Shown here: in pieces, positions 18,201-20,039 of the stretch
Layout of the letters: the number at the start of each line of letters is the position of its first letter
Numbering within the stretch: position 1 is the first letter of the stretch
NCBI GenBank assembly: GCA_028718225.1
Contig: JAQUMI010000008.1
Span: forward strand, 1-40,458
Reading direction: 5' to 3'
Source of the DNA: Candidatus Omnitrophota bacterium
GTDB taxonomy: Bacteria; Omnitrophota; Gorgyraeia; Gygaellales; Profunditerraquicolaceae
DNA: 40,458 nt
The notes under the pieces: generated by a model
What the model saw: only the letters and a program-made list of their open reading frames with translations
Database searches by the model: none
What the model was told of the DNA's origin: nothing
Translations under genes and position numbers: made by a program

Positions 18201-19572
18201 TACAACAAATAGGCGCCCTTATCATAAAAAAGTTTTGGATCCTCAAGCTACTAGAAAAAAAATTATATTAGGCAGGGGTACGCAGTTCAACCCTAAAGTA
18301 GTGGATAGTTTTGAAGAGTTATGTTTTGAAAATAAAATTGAGCCTATTATGGAAAATGAGGTCAGTGATTATGTGAGAACGATTATGTCGGGAATAATCG
18401 AGCAGAAAAAAATAGAAACCGCCAGCTCGCCGGTAGACAATTACAAAAAGACCCTTTTCCAGACCTTTAGTTTAGCGATGCAAGGCAAGGATTACCCGGC
18501 CGCATTGAATTGTCTGAAGAAGATTTTATTCCGTTACCCTCACGATGCAGAAGCCATGACTGCTTATCTTAAGGTTACCCGGGAAGCAGGCTCTCTTAGG
18601 GAGGATGCTTTTAGAGATATAAACGAAATAATCCAGGCTAAGCAGTTTTCTTCGGCTGCGTATTATATCCGTTCAGTTTTATACTATGATAAAAAGGATT
18701 TTGCGAATTGTCTGGCGGATTTGTGCCGCGCAGTTGAATCCGCCGACGGAGTAAGCAGTCATGTTTTACAGCTTTTGAATAAAATAATCCGCCTGGATAT
18801 GATATTAGAGAAAGAGCATAAGTTTTACGTCGCCGGTATCTCCCTGGTTCAAGAAATAGAAGATACCGTCCGCAAATTTTTGACCCGCAAAATGTCGCTA
18901 AAGGATTGGGATGTTTCTATCTGGGAAGGGATAAGTTACATAATCCTGGCCAATGCTTTATTAAACAGCGGCAGATACGCAAAAGCTCAGGAGAAACTGG
19001 CTATTGCCCTATCCGCTGAAAATATTGCCGGGATAAAAGCAAGTGGGTTAGAATTAAGCAGGTATTTATCCCGAGGTTTTAATCTGCGGGCGAGCATATC
19101 TTTATTTTTGGCGGAAGAGTCTTTAATCAAGGCAGAATTGGGCTGGGTGAACGGCCTTATTATTTCTAACGAAGATAAATCAGAGATTGAAAAAATGCTC
19201 AGGCAGGCGGATGAGAATATAGCCATGGCCGAGGCCAGCGACAGGACTTATATTGACGGAATTAACCATTTGTGGATACGAGACTTAAGGGGCAAGCTGC
19301 AGTTTATTATTAATAATGATTACGCGCGGATTTTATTAACGATCCCCCATAAAGAGGGCTTACGGGTCTTGCATCAAGCTATTGCGGCGGTCTTACGGAA
19401 AAAGGGTGGCCGCAGGTTCAATCTCGATGAAGTAAATGCTGTTGGAATCAGTCTAAATATGAAAGATGTGGAATGCCTCAAATCAATAGAGGTAATTCAT
19501 ACTATCCAGGATTATCCCCGGACATATTATTATTCCGGGATGAAATTATTTATTGTTCCGTTGCCAAAATAA
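1..19572 (+). CDS. Giant multidomain polyprotein-like protein, 5' end outside window
   Basis: The frame is open from base 1 to the TAA at 19570-19572 (at least 6523 codons). The TTG at 49 used by the ORF track is not the likely start, because the frame continues upstream and already encodes part of a Fic/Doc domain; the gene begins outside the window. Residue numbers here and in the segment entries count from that TTG. The protein is a chain of about 23 segments separated by 26 SSSP-type linkers: Fic/Doc, TPR, transglutaminase, six or seven SAM-methyltransferase folds, P-loop NTPase, two GHKL ATPases, HAD, LuxR-type HTH, kinase-like, GNAT-like, sigma-70-like, HD-GYP and TPR. I see no clear transmembrane helices, so the visible part is probably cytoplasmic. 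Giant genes are known in Omnitrophota, but this domain mix resembles fused regulatory and enzymatic proteins rather than an adhesin or a polyketide synthase. Overall function is unknown; whether it acts whole or is processed cannot be told from sequence. Confidence 0.9.
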   Translation, partial: PYSLAAECFVKLTHLQLFDEANKRTACLLLNFVLLKLAAHYCILSKDNAHRYFKISNDIDFRLGSIPIFPLNNIWEKRLTQQFAKFLSQNSLKSSSSPVDPDGISAKIRKEYGPELLKITRLLERGEFESLLKGFEALIRKAFPEAKPYFLAEKGAVLSRLGRYSEAIDLYRQAYEIARAAGISDEGFSLEVKTSVEMNQVLSIYQHYKMEREPLVKVIEKIEQSVQSYPEDIDVLRMAASILAKERVFGRAVTIAQAGLKLNGNASDKAELCLIIGSVHGAGKKLEEAKEAFVAGLEFYQESLRDKHFRFAAKETAEKLYTNLGEIYQEQDKPEEAIAAWEKAVRLSGGNNRLTEKIALACINFAHYQKAREYIQNIFSNHFDEVQELLSQVDTEEGYRLIFQEGFSGAEENKRKRFAEKILQAELKEQGKAVIALREIIEEGLVSAAKKMKGKLKPRHTRMLEEAVPVLMVLEGQFCVNPYQVPPEIKRRIPELMELEERSGKILQWFRKAYADFLSAPDEQAQFEFCIKKSLANRNNIIILLNSIDTLVDIIDREVCVVTDEPYIEKIDFVYSKGDPDCLARVYEDAQAGRYFLSYEFNLACEPGFLDEEETKRAGEYLSQRKRAYQEVFRYNQVFNKKLIAALADKRSARGPIADIKKKIGFLQSEVAGITVGPTGKLELKPKEDLFSALNEMAATAAKLNSSSPLLPLEITEVEGLKTRIEEAAAKLDKAGFFTVLEKEFFHIFKIRGNWVICVPASYILVNLLKKILDLSFERNGGFSIGMIFGGVAVNGEKYEIVDHTWLTVYSGNKRIISIDPTYGQFDGEFIGKFLIVDFEESKNAGYLEWDEFLETEFEKYRKRNFGQTPEEIIYNLRKSFREMAEIEPLKFLFPPRLLLLYDEGSKTRRAEENPGVILPIFRENPLFENIDFDAIVERLYSYYCSSSPLEYDYIYRMLARGGFSSSPVEISPMLKPLNITLDDYSIYSKFADNKLQEGGKKIKEGKPKEALSFYLTALEHPLFGYKAMLGKFPLRHKLYPEFEQQILALESCCQEIISSYGPELNRQTPAMSFTYQGRLKALHSELSKFLKKDGRDMDLPLIVVDVGIGSDGAPTTFDLAESLSEAGFKNLRIYGIDNNTAFLKKAEDALARNALASKPNLKIKFRYAQDFDFSGLKELYDREANTGKVDMVIAANVLMYYDSYSRKVAIERMLKVLNEKGILSLSTGPNVVYHEYIDFSICAKDGMYIEGYEQRRLFEGYGRKRLFADNKPSLSLEKILKKVPLDSGNGLLIGAMRNPKGTFVIRERVYDQEDFLHLILKVDTDNFSEELAGWNNFSLKGDKLIVGSNRDKDEIEVKKLRSGGLGSFLIYCMLCKAIENSAKEYFIFSPRTPLFSHFGINQEKVGRKTGYYIYTDSLKPEQIEQALITTRSGERKLNFEFIYKERKSSSPVVGPHRGQAVPLSKDTIQCSTELILEELRLVPLQSAEERQIYRYNGDFFTRRAWGVIDNGKSRALFIRIGYLFFLDSTAYSRLSPALKEILGPNVILLRKLWLNEIAKFPFSWYNAPVIISMMERRITADKTILDIGAGYGIISLTALKLGSSFVHLVDSYWPALLIANIQLELNGKVRGLDFQFHCGDITQKPFVKEQVGVIRNNIRDSSEEILVVSNIGVWPGVYTATNAHSIGLVKHFPEITHFTGAGYTYTPSLNFKQTRHDYAFIRRLGFEVEPEPVRVGRTELIASWNAKRTSLPLNKIRPGAAALSSKTSGSPVGKIDIFDFAKIAGDIIGRQSIQGVLIGNRSSGKVLLILGLPGIGKSSIARLLVCDKESSYLEENSGLDWVFLGEEILMLIVMSFHGDTKLFCEVSESIRAGVLDAYLSFRLGRDNSKYITDIKSKNGIYALSDILVLGYNEAGIYNQIKILENKLGISFPGKVEIRSQTIKERSLEEYFNIADSIRALSGNPGGSKISGLVYRPLPSSSPVEKGAGAALTYSRKLNFPITDFSKAVFPGIKIFDFGCGHPMYRNVSWEQSLKKRYKGLEYYGVDNDGLCFAEIIVDAAGALLNRLYRARRDLVRNITEYRRQSYLANLPKRWGKADIVTLHSPYVKEDYLMQVENGTVVKAVYDNLKPGGVALILTEWHIYGLNGDLNITPKRVVRKAFMKSLRNIFGRENVRETPIPSGYFQEALVSYKLYKGRNSNNADFGISFLQAQKIQRPEAKNISADRNCASSPIAVSPWPANLVPKLRRVASEYFPYVFNNSTLAEAKDVFNQRSNNFLKELLSLVGGRPLSNLSWDYEYPVRSIRWLELALKDKLNNAFDAAISLCEPDWVEIKGLKVPASYRGRVSLKVFFDGRDLHIIVTDNGPGYGNAADTNWKRNRDIYFGKRGGGIASIRDIARGIIVPHAEIKRGVIRSIKFNLSVVSELKNRLIQSVYMEDRKEGDNLKFNLQETREISEASSGSEKFKFISKELEFSSNDARQVTVTELIIPREFLQPVRMAKELTVKYGIMPKGPVSSSPVEIEQALAVLYGEERLEYFRKIKNAILPGAAVLFYPGFGSDVILPLYLFNPAVILATDELPFSEEGSNGSRWIEEYERYKEEYMYDKLFYGFSKTELLEAIRFLGAPIIWELELLGVKREDINIDAYNNNIARVSFMWHSKDKGDSLYEIRFFGGMDLNDVDRYPDFLKESMEKADSFMQKALWSVKNKSPDMPLPAALNYIVSNLNGPKSTVLSDRRLGLDFDCWEEAYYSDVQFGHYNGVEKGGFIYRRKTPLILSAENIASSPIIRDSKIREAIRIGPLKSSSPLKVLFIDYEGTLVYDLKPRSEAERLYRFQLESGERIFVPFDGAVAFLKELRKRKIEIICVYGLTGAVIYKAIEENLSGLRPVDHVKGESKKKIIEVVLSRRGIPARQAAFIDNLASEIKQAVEIPGLTVLGFSAGNESAAGELIAAGARGIISDYYDNGREALRLLGIISKEPASSPLGGFTNDIVLFPEKGSSPVRNYNKAWQRPMVGRGGSIVEEAFALRVSVQGYAQKLLKILSDNNIPVNGALTYAIPKVEEATKDKPAKWFKMAMQLGIELIRDEGILPCPVLALGVPPAVNSSEGCINGYADNLRRLRSLVMEINESTREEMLRKFAATWERPSGKAAEQVLRKEVYRRITRVLSSSSSPVEAYLAKQLSGYGYNDTLRRKGYVDCHEQKIRVNFYGESYSRKAETYFYRSGRIIVIDNHYLHLFNLARFTEDGVVAIGVDILDMLREGYAYDSRSFQQWTVGCLLAMQELEFKDKIVVDAGSGDGVITFAALALGAKKIYALDMYEGSRKVILKSLGINGFPQEKINFQYLGYLFSELKRKAPFDKKADILVANLTQFGIPGLAGDYDNCLKNDDLADLTDFFRPKTVIISGNGNIGYLKQHLARKKFAYRVERELYFENEFIGGVLREASSSPAVGLMDTAAGRLRILDNYLFERLIREPGLDYKKELLIADVGCGKGAVTSIELSDYAKRAGNSPKVTVIALDSSQEAFENINMLDSEGVIFQEADFRSKYYSGLRVDIVRCINVIRWLNPCDFIENIAALAGPLTEGGILIVGNNDIDDYRILMAFVYQKKNSGLLKRQILFGFVGERLDERFLEVIKGFPQGDKDILSFRKDIPEARSDFKNGYVFSFERGLGQLGYGIVNKDGYRLTVKNFNPPRIGAIPVLNTSSSPARKATTVNQLFNQRQMVALELLCQNEPYKEIGRVLNLSHQGTVKKIVHSVLDAFGLEHNTKKAWPQLVEKAKEFYPGILINPLTDTEKNILTLIQEGRIKSRDIASSRHVTVEANKRHIRGIKNKLGIKGKGFGPAVAEKILKQALEMKLLSHMQNKAVFLSDVQINALSLRAAGLSYGEINTQLGIARSDVLCSPAYIKKRARQQQIKITLKSGSHNTPFATSLILIRALQAQGQLPKELDLSSLQLRAKKEKFGFAKLEILRLLACGKDLNEVMEIQKRSSYGSLWGLLKKSCQALEVDIEISEKADFLPLLQAARREGLIEGYLTMDELIAEMEKKIECLVSIGILKTRGQVLAGLEERAKRRGDIISLARIERYYQNVEPRISMESNSISAGSPLAKNHMASPLYKMQEQAFTGRLSSSPAVQDSALMPMKSFFVNARVWSELPDYFTEIITRSISWAEGDIYPYGIRGRRTAVFPLKRPVECSNGKIIRALEIKGILFKEGDSVSHPLKELYRVFKVPELDAQGQIILRDSTDLKGGLAYRASVNEYRILKELNGRVDNDYAYPVGYGQYRDYRNKDEAFGFFIRGVSQYPGERIWDLLRRRHGSNLYNSISLWRKYSGLLEKYGLALRDFHDAGFFHNYPHLGNISWNRERERIIFHDFETCLSIKDEARERKVSYRLMDLFSAYAHFLNFAFGKHENFQDLFSLDSRLSARQNPFIPFFKGYFNSAEADLHSLSPQVIDGFFSAMIEPVTEIDNEIIRMLLDSEVPGQDTGSSLSSKASSPLNNLLQKTISVLCGDSEVRPELFRFIEEIRRQALVLLFAGSDMRENNALVDYKCREHDNYDSLYSEIKPFIRFISVTPLYSNILCFLACTLENLNWHVRDGLALIVVYFTKDMWIISVNDNGRGFRDKKGRPVRTDEVIKWKKSLGKNGREGKGLTVAAGREADLTVISQPRESSVIAKLPFILHPKCRSVFKIENDRRRGTSITGYFYRGLLTPDKQEWKEETIGRLEADLKQGIYSPIISSSPLKKDPNQQLYRKAIFYLRFRNVAEASRAALELAYKDPKLAYDFYLRFIRLNKPGVLEEVHKGALRLLIAYDVLGNELFKELARVRNRSSSPVKIGRKHIVEICGARLKLIPYGDFANARVEIRTGDGREVGFIYGVGEFCSDGLKRFGLRGMKLEADFRGTNLSLGLIREFMKIFPADWMHRNHNPLLSIIFKEHFGFGPVNPDFRNRVYVGRPDENKIIPLFFPYHQEPQKAIPDNGLNLGFKITSTTPHPYTKTYIMTEYTGCGSLPAGALVRTYSSAASSPLYNKNFELTQTNFTLDKAYSLLRECKFSGDYDLVYSRALLREILNYPIEKIMVVGMGLRYLPLLLAMVGKQVVFVNKDIARLNIVQNDARTINALLKEPRKKLRIEFIQGEIGSLDIKANNLEPESFDLVTFVDLIGGIPQGNPRDWLLKAKVLLKPEGYLVIDEDKAREGQSSLIDYFSDIFPEYEQLAGGAYLKGAWNGERSKNRFLKIKSSIGAPKRLFEAGSSSPVFSLSSVILSELKYWMDNYPPLIKNKKATKYNEWEPTCDEPSGLIEPLPVLKRRPLNYAGNGDKGEKPNWKTLEVKNYFTVQFPSRKAQGIIYREIKLGNKAALRMFIDIGLARIAALAVSFIKSLPRKIIQDEDCYAGALDIIQHPLIYRYVRDLAVAFNYFPDNGTFEGFIEEYWKNFWRKEMACELNNGIIPVPHNFYQRRHKVVEAARVLEESGLWASYERISQVSGMDLDSVHAMIGGCPLDGNIVSFETPISDNREESFTLEDTIGFEPNSWTGKLTVLINYLTERMKKCRVGWQQQIVFIYYQILKYGWAETNEELAKRGFTPKNNRKRIHQMAQEAVKKSGLNAEVLEKIQDELGIGSSSSPAEQNISTPYVFSMSAINQNYRYTFDNSIYTIALSFRIPPSQILLALPFRMRMNWRKEEKQFMKIEKVLGRFNCSGLEELLERASEIRIKATREGWKETQKLLMSLFPFLPKEEREPKLDFVPEFDCNELFILNRSVASLSNPVCTSGDFQTTDPFSHAKDNFTYIVKVLQLERLLHNNNVEVNALIIFCDNYFTEALHSLIRKNEQKIKILRYARDRGLPIVLIPSRLCDDPGLYEYTKQAEKCIDGYSYRREGLLIPSSSPLLKGRSPMTDKNNVSFLSGVFLGELGVISSGYAELNSVVIRILKKLSGQYSYTRVHSERVAQYSLLLAEELAQKKNGPFDWADFLLNAYLAGLLHDIGKVNIPKKIINGKAGLNEKELIKIKTHVSGSVRILKKYPIFPREVIDGVRFHHQRWNGQGYPYQLTGENIPLIASIVSVADVFDATTNRRPYHKKVLDPQATRKKIILGRGTQFNPKVVDSFEELCFENKIEPIMENEVSDYVRTIMSGIIEQKKIETASSPVDNYKKTLFQTFSLAMQGKDYPAALNCLKKILFRYPHDAEAMTAYLKVTREAGSLREDAFRDINEIIQAKQFSSAAYYIRSVLYYDKKDFANCLADLCRAVESADGVSSHVLQLLNKIIRLDMILEKEHKFYVAGISLVQEIEDTVRKFLTRKMSLKDWDVSIWEGISYIILANALLNSGRYAKAQEKLAIALSAENIAGIKASGLELSRYLSRGFNLRASISLFLAEESLIKAELGWVNGLIISNEDKSEIEKMLRQADENIAMAEASDRTYIDGINHLWIRDLRGKLQFIINNDYARILLTIPHKEGLRVLHQAIAAVLRKKGGRRFNLDEVNAVGISLNMKDVECLKSIEVIHTIQDYPRTYYYSGMKLFIVPLPK
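298..2115 (+). other. Segment B: TPR-type helical repeat region with coiled tail
   Basis: Residues 84-689 are helical, with TPR-like units such as RYSEAIDLYRQAYEIA and KPEEAIAAWEKAVRL in the first 300 residues. These units usually bind other proteins. The later part (about 400-680) is charged and helical with no family I recognise. A second TPR block ends the protein, so the visible part is bracketed by TPR regions. Confidence 0.7.
2131..2835 (+). other. Segment C: transglutaminase/papain-fold-like domain
   Basis: A possible Cys-His-Asp triad is visible: Cys742 in WVICVPAS, His788 in DHTWLTVY and Asp804 in SIDPTYGQF. The order, the spacing and the aromatic after His fit the transglutaminase-like protease fold, where the hallmark is a histidine in a strand followed by a strand ending in Asp-Pro. 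The Cys context is not canonical, so the assignment is moderate. The substrate is unknown. Confidence 0.5.
2908..4344 (+). other. Segment D: SAM methyltransferase fold followed by GNAT-like domain
   Basis: After a short helical stretch, residues 1086-1096 carry a class I methyltransferase motif I (VVDVGIGSDG). It is followed by an acidic strand end (YGIDNN), the strand VDMVIAANVLMYY and a strand-turn LNEKGILSLSTG typical of motifs II-VI. The C-terminal part (about 1310-1430) contains GGLGSFLIYCMLCKAI followed by a strand, resembling the acetyl-CoA-binding loop and helix of GNAT acetyltransferases; that second assignment is weak. Confidence 0.6.
4360..5304 (+). other. Segment E: PrmA-like SAM methyltransferase fold
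   Basis: Motif I is clear (TILDIGAGYGIISL, Asp1571), preceded by a region resembling the N-terminal substrate domain of 50S L11 methyltransferase-like enzymes. The strand ILVVSNIGVW occupies the motif IV position, but the usual D/N-P-P is absent. The substrate is unknown. Overall layout is the same as segment L, suggesting the two are distant paralogues. Confidence 0.65.
5320..5937 (+). other. Segment F: P-loop NTPase
   Basis: A clean Walker A motif, LGLPGIGKSSIA, has its lysine at residue 1802. It follows a strand after GVLIGNRSSGK, an arrangement that recalls the HPr kinase C-terminal domain. No HPr kinase signature loop is visible, so only a nucleotide-binding P-loop fold is supported. 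Confidence 0.6.
5953..6687 (+). other. Segment G: SAM methyltransferase-like fold
   Basis: Motif I reads IFDFGCGHPMYR (Asp2001). It is followed by YYGVDNDG at the ribose-binding strand, ADIVTLHSPY at the motif IV strand and LKPGGVALILTEW at the motif VI turn. This is a typical class I Rossmann methyltransferase order. The substrate is unknown. Confidence 0.62.
6703..7548 (+). other. Segment H: GHKL (histidine-kinase-like) ATPase
   Basis: An N-box-like LNNAFDAA (Asn2302) is followed by a G1 box VTDNGPGYG (Asp2348) and a glycine-rich GKRGGGIASI (G2 position). These are the three ATP-binding elements of the GHKL fold shared by histidine kinases, MutL and gyrase B. No phospho-acceptor His domain is seen nearby, so this is an ATPase module only. 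Confidence 0.65.
7564..8346 (+). other. Segment I: unrecognised alpha/beta domain
   Basis: I do not recognise this family. The N-terminal part has a strand-glycine turn (AAVLFYPGFGSDVILPLYLF) followed by a strand ending in Asp-Glu, which could be a much diverged nucleotide-binding Rossmann fold. The rest is mixed helix and strand rich in Asp, Tyr and Trp. Confidence 0.35.
8425..8940 (+). other. Segment J: HAD-superfamily hydrolase-like domain
   Basis: The segment opens with VLFIDYEGTLV, equivalent to HAD motif I (DxDGT): the nucleophile Asp2798 is kept but the second acid is Glu. A conserved Lys region (GESKKK) and a motif IV-like FIDN follow at the expected spacing. It is therefore a small HAD domain, possibly inactive or with altered specificity. 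Confidence 0.6.
9010..9501 (+). other. Segment K: unrecognised helical domain
   Basis: About 165 residues, largely helical, with a conserved-looking loop (LALGVPPAV) in the middle. I do not recognise a family. It lies between two linker copies, so it behaves as a unit like its neighbours. Confidence 0.35.
9523..10332 (+). other. Segment L: PrmA-like SAM methyltransferase fold
   Basis: Motif I is VVDAGSGDGVITF (Asp3277). It is followed by KKIYALDMYEGS at the ribose strand and ADILVANLTQFG at the motif IV strand (NLTQF in place of NPPY). An N-terminal domain of about 110 residues precedes it, as in segment E. The substrate is not predictable. Confidence 0.65.
10348..11109 (+). other. Segment M: SAM methyltransferase fold, CheR-like order
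   Basis: Motif I reads LLIADVGCGKGAV (Asp3471), then VTVIALDSSQEAF at the ribose strand and VDIVRCINVIRWL at the motif IV strand. A strand after TEGGILIVGNND fits the motif VI turn. The Cys-Ile-Asn-Val pattern recalls the CRNVL strand of CheR-type methyltransferases, but this is only a resemblance. Confidence 0.62.
11125..12303 (+). other. Segment N: three tandem LuxR/GerE-type helix-turn-helix units
   Basis: Three units of similar build start near residues 3702 (FNQRQMVALELL), 3774 (LTDTEKNILTLI) and 3852 (LSDVQINALSLR). Each has a four-helix GerE-like pattern: a helix ending in a small-residue turn, a recognition-like helix (for example VEANKRHIRGIKNKLGI), and a trailing helix. Such units bind DNA in LuxR/NarL regulators, normally one per protein. 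The remaining 180 residues are helical and unassigned. Confidence 0.6.
12397..13473 (+). other. Segment O: protein-kinase-like domain with altered catalytic loop
   Basis: The stretch LRDFHDAGFFHNYPHLGN, followed by IIFHDFE, matches the catalytic and DFG-like loops of Kdo/RIO/aminoglycoside-type kinases (H-x-D-x-H-x-x-N and DFE). The catalytic Asp is replaced by Tyr4336, while the metal-binding DFE is kept. An N-lobe-like beta region with an AYRASVNEYRILKEL helix precedes it. It is likely a pseudokinase or a strongly altered kinase. Confidence 0.55.
13489..14208 (+). other. Segment P: second GHKL ATPase-like domain
   Basis: A G1-box VNDNGRGF and a glycine-rich lid with GKNGREGKGLTVA are visible in the order seen in sensor-kinase ATPase domains. 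The upstream N-box region (TLENLNWHV) is only loosely conserved. As in segment H there is no dimerisation and phospho-acceptor His helix. Confidence 0.55.
14224..14481 (+). other. Segment Q: short helical module
   Basis: An 86-residue, all-helical stretch between two linkers. It could be one or two degenerate helical repeats. No family is recognised. Confidence 0.3.
14497..15060 (+). other. Segment R: GNAT-like fold
   Basis: The strand LKLIPYG, the strand-turn EVGFIYGVG and the element LEADFRGTNLSLGLIREFM followed by a strand resemble the layout of GNAT acetyltransferases, where a RxxGxG/A loop binds acetyl-CoA; here the loop reads RGTNLS. It could be a degenerate acetyltransferase. Confidence 0.35.
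15076..15747 (+). other. Segment S: methyltransferase-like Rossmann domain, AT-rich
   Basis: The strand IEKIMVVGMGLRYLPLLL followed by VVFVNKD fits motif I and the ribose strand of a class I methyltransferase, with Met-Gly in place of the usual Gly-x-Gly acidic context. A strand FDLVTFVDLIGG and the turn LKPEGYLVIDED follow in the motif IV and VI positions. Codon use is visibly more A/T-rich than in the preceding segments. Confidence 0.5.
15763..16854 (+). other. Segment T: sigma-70-family-like domain
   Basis: Three landmarks occur in the order of a sigma factor. There is a region 2-like helical stretch (about 5335-5425). A region 3-like start PVPHNFYQRR (5432) is followed by a helix-turn-helix and PISDNREESFTLEDTIG (5493), matching the 'P-I-x-[DE]-x-E-x-S-x-L-x-D-x-I' signature of primary-type sigma factors. 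A region 4-like helix-turn-helix (WQQQIVFIYYQI onward, 5537-5600) ends it. Region 2.4 promoter-contact residues are poorly conserved, so function is uncertain. Confidence 0.6.
16873..17643 (+). other. Segment U: unrecognised domain, AT-rich
   Basis: About 257 residues with an N-terminal mixed part and a C-terminal alpha/beta part (VNALIIFCDNYFTEALHSLI, then LPIVLIPSRL). No family recognised. It shares the A/T-rich codon use of segments S and T. Confidence 0.3.
17659..18420 (+). other. Segment V: HD-GYP domain (c-di-GMP phosphodiesterase type)
   Basis: All hallmark motifs are present in order: HSERVAQYS, LLHDIGK (His5964, Asp5965), the metal-binding His in KTHVSGSVRIL, FHHQRWNGQGYP (His6018, His6019) and VADVFDATTNRRPYHK. 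These match active HD-GYP phosphodiesterases, which hydrolyse cyclic di-GMP. It is the best preserved enzyme in the chain and lies about 1.3 kb upstream of PilZ genes, whose products usually bind the same messenger. Confidence 0.85.
18436..19572 (+). other. Segment W: C-terminal TPR-like region
   Basis: Residues 6130-6507 begin with clear TPR-like helices (LAMQGKDYPAALNCLKKIL; ANALLNSGRYAKAQEKLAIAL) and end with a small alpha/beta stretch before the stop codon. It presumably binds partners or supports assembly of the giant protein. Confidence 0.6.
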
Positions 19573-19607
19573 CTTATAGGCAGCTGCTGAAAAAATTAAT
19601 TTATTTA

Positions 19608-19636
19608 TTGGACATTTTAGTAAATAGCAGGATAAT
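19608..19636 (+). promoter_or_regulatory. Possible promoter of the PilZ genes
   Basis: TTGGAC (19608-19613) and GATAAT (19631-19636) are separated by 17 bases, in the 110-base gap after the giant gene. The -10 matches 5 of 6 sigma-70 consensus bases but the -35 only 3 of 6. Plausible, not strong. Confidence 0.35.
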
Positions 19637-19682
19637 ATTGTTAAGTTGGCTTGTCTCAGCAGGTTAGAGCAAGGAGGGTAAA

Positions 19683-20039
19683 ATGGAAGAGCGCCGGAGC
19701 GTAGCGCGGTGGCAGATTAATAAAGAGGCGGGCTTGACCGTAGAGGAAGGGTTAAAGCCTATCCCTTGCGTGGTGGAAGATATAAGCATTCAGGGAATGC
19801 GCATCTCTTCGCGCAAGGCACTTTTTCCGGAAGTTTTCGCAAATTTTAACCTGGCCCTGACGGAAGATTTCGCGTTTAAGGCCGGGGCACAGCTAGCCTG
19901 GCAGGATAACGCATATGAAAGGAATATCTACGGGCTTTCTTTTAACCGGATCGAAGAATCGGCGAGAAACCGGATAAGCGAATATGTCAAAGATAATTTT
20001 CCCGGCGAGTTAGCCAAACAATGGTGGAAAGGCTTATAA
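19683..20039 (+). CDS. PilZ domain protein
   Basis: A 118-residue single-domain PilZ protein. The c-di-GMP-binding signature is complete: RSVAR near the N-terminus (RxxxR) and DISIQG about 28 residues later (DxSxxG). Start at ATG 19683 is supported by AGGAGG six bases upstream. PilZ proteins bind cyclic di-GMP and pass the signal to motility, secretion or polysaccharide systems by protein contact. It is the first gene after the giant HD-GYP-containing gene and abuts the next PilZ gene with no gap (TAA then ATG), so the two are co-translated. Partner and output are unknown. Confidence 0.85.
   Translation: MEERRSVARWQINKEAGLTVEEGLKPIPCVVEDISIQGMRISSRKALFPEVFANFNLALTEDFAFKAGAQLAWQDNAYERNIYGLSFNRIEESARNRISEYVKDNFPGELAKQWWKGL

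Larger units (their letters stand above)
280..18435 (+). repeat. Dispersed SSSP[V/L/A/I] linker repeat, 26 copies within the giant gene
   Basis: A short motif, [S/A/G]-[S/G]-S-P followed by V, L, A or I, recurs at the joints between recognisable domains. Copies lie at 280-297, 2116-2130, 2836-2850, 2893-2907, 4345-4359, 5305-5319, 5938-5952, 6688-6702, 7549-7563, 8347-8361, 8410-8424, 8941-8955, 8995-9009, 9502-9522, 10333-10347, 11110-11124, 12304-12318, 12382-12396, 13474-13488, 14209-14223, 14482-14496, 15061-15075, 15748-15762, 16855-16872, 17644-17658 and 18421-18435. A weaker MASPL lies at 12331-12345. Serine codons alternate freely between TCN and AGY, so conservation is at protein level. 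The role (flexible hinge or processing site) is inferred. Confidence 0.88.

Noticed and set aside
280-18435. Linkers as DNA recombination or attachment sites
   Set aside because: The DNA of the copies differs greatly at synonymous positions, and no flanking direct repeat or fixed core is visible; conservation is only at peptide level.
280-18435. Linkers as intein or signal-peptide junctions
   Set aside because: No Cys/Ser-starting splicing block with His-Asn ends is visible at the joints, and the joints are not preceded by hydrophobic stretches.
120-19226. Sixteen antisense ORFs of 62-158 codons (for example 1794-2270 and 17719-18123) within the giant gene
   Set aside because: They lie wholly inside a frame with strong domain matches, have no ribosome binding sites or recognisable products, and are expected by chance opposite long genes.
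19473-19667. 64-codon + ORF across the end of the giant gene
   Set aside because: Out of frame with the giant gene, most of it inside that gene; no ribosome binding site or recognisable product.
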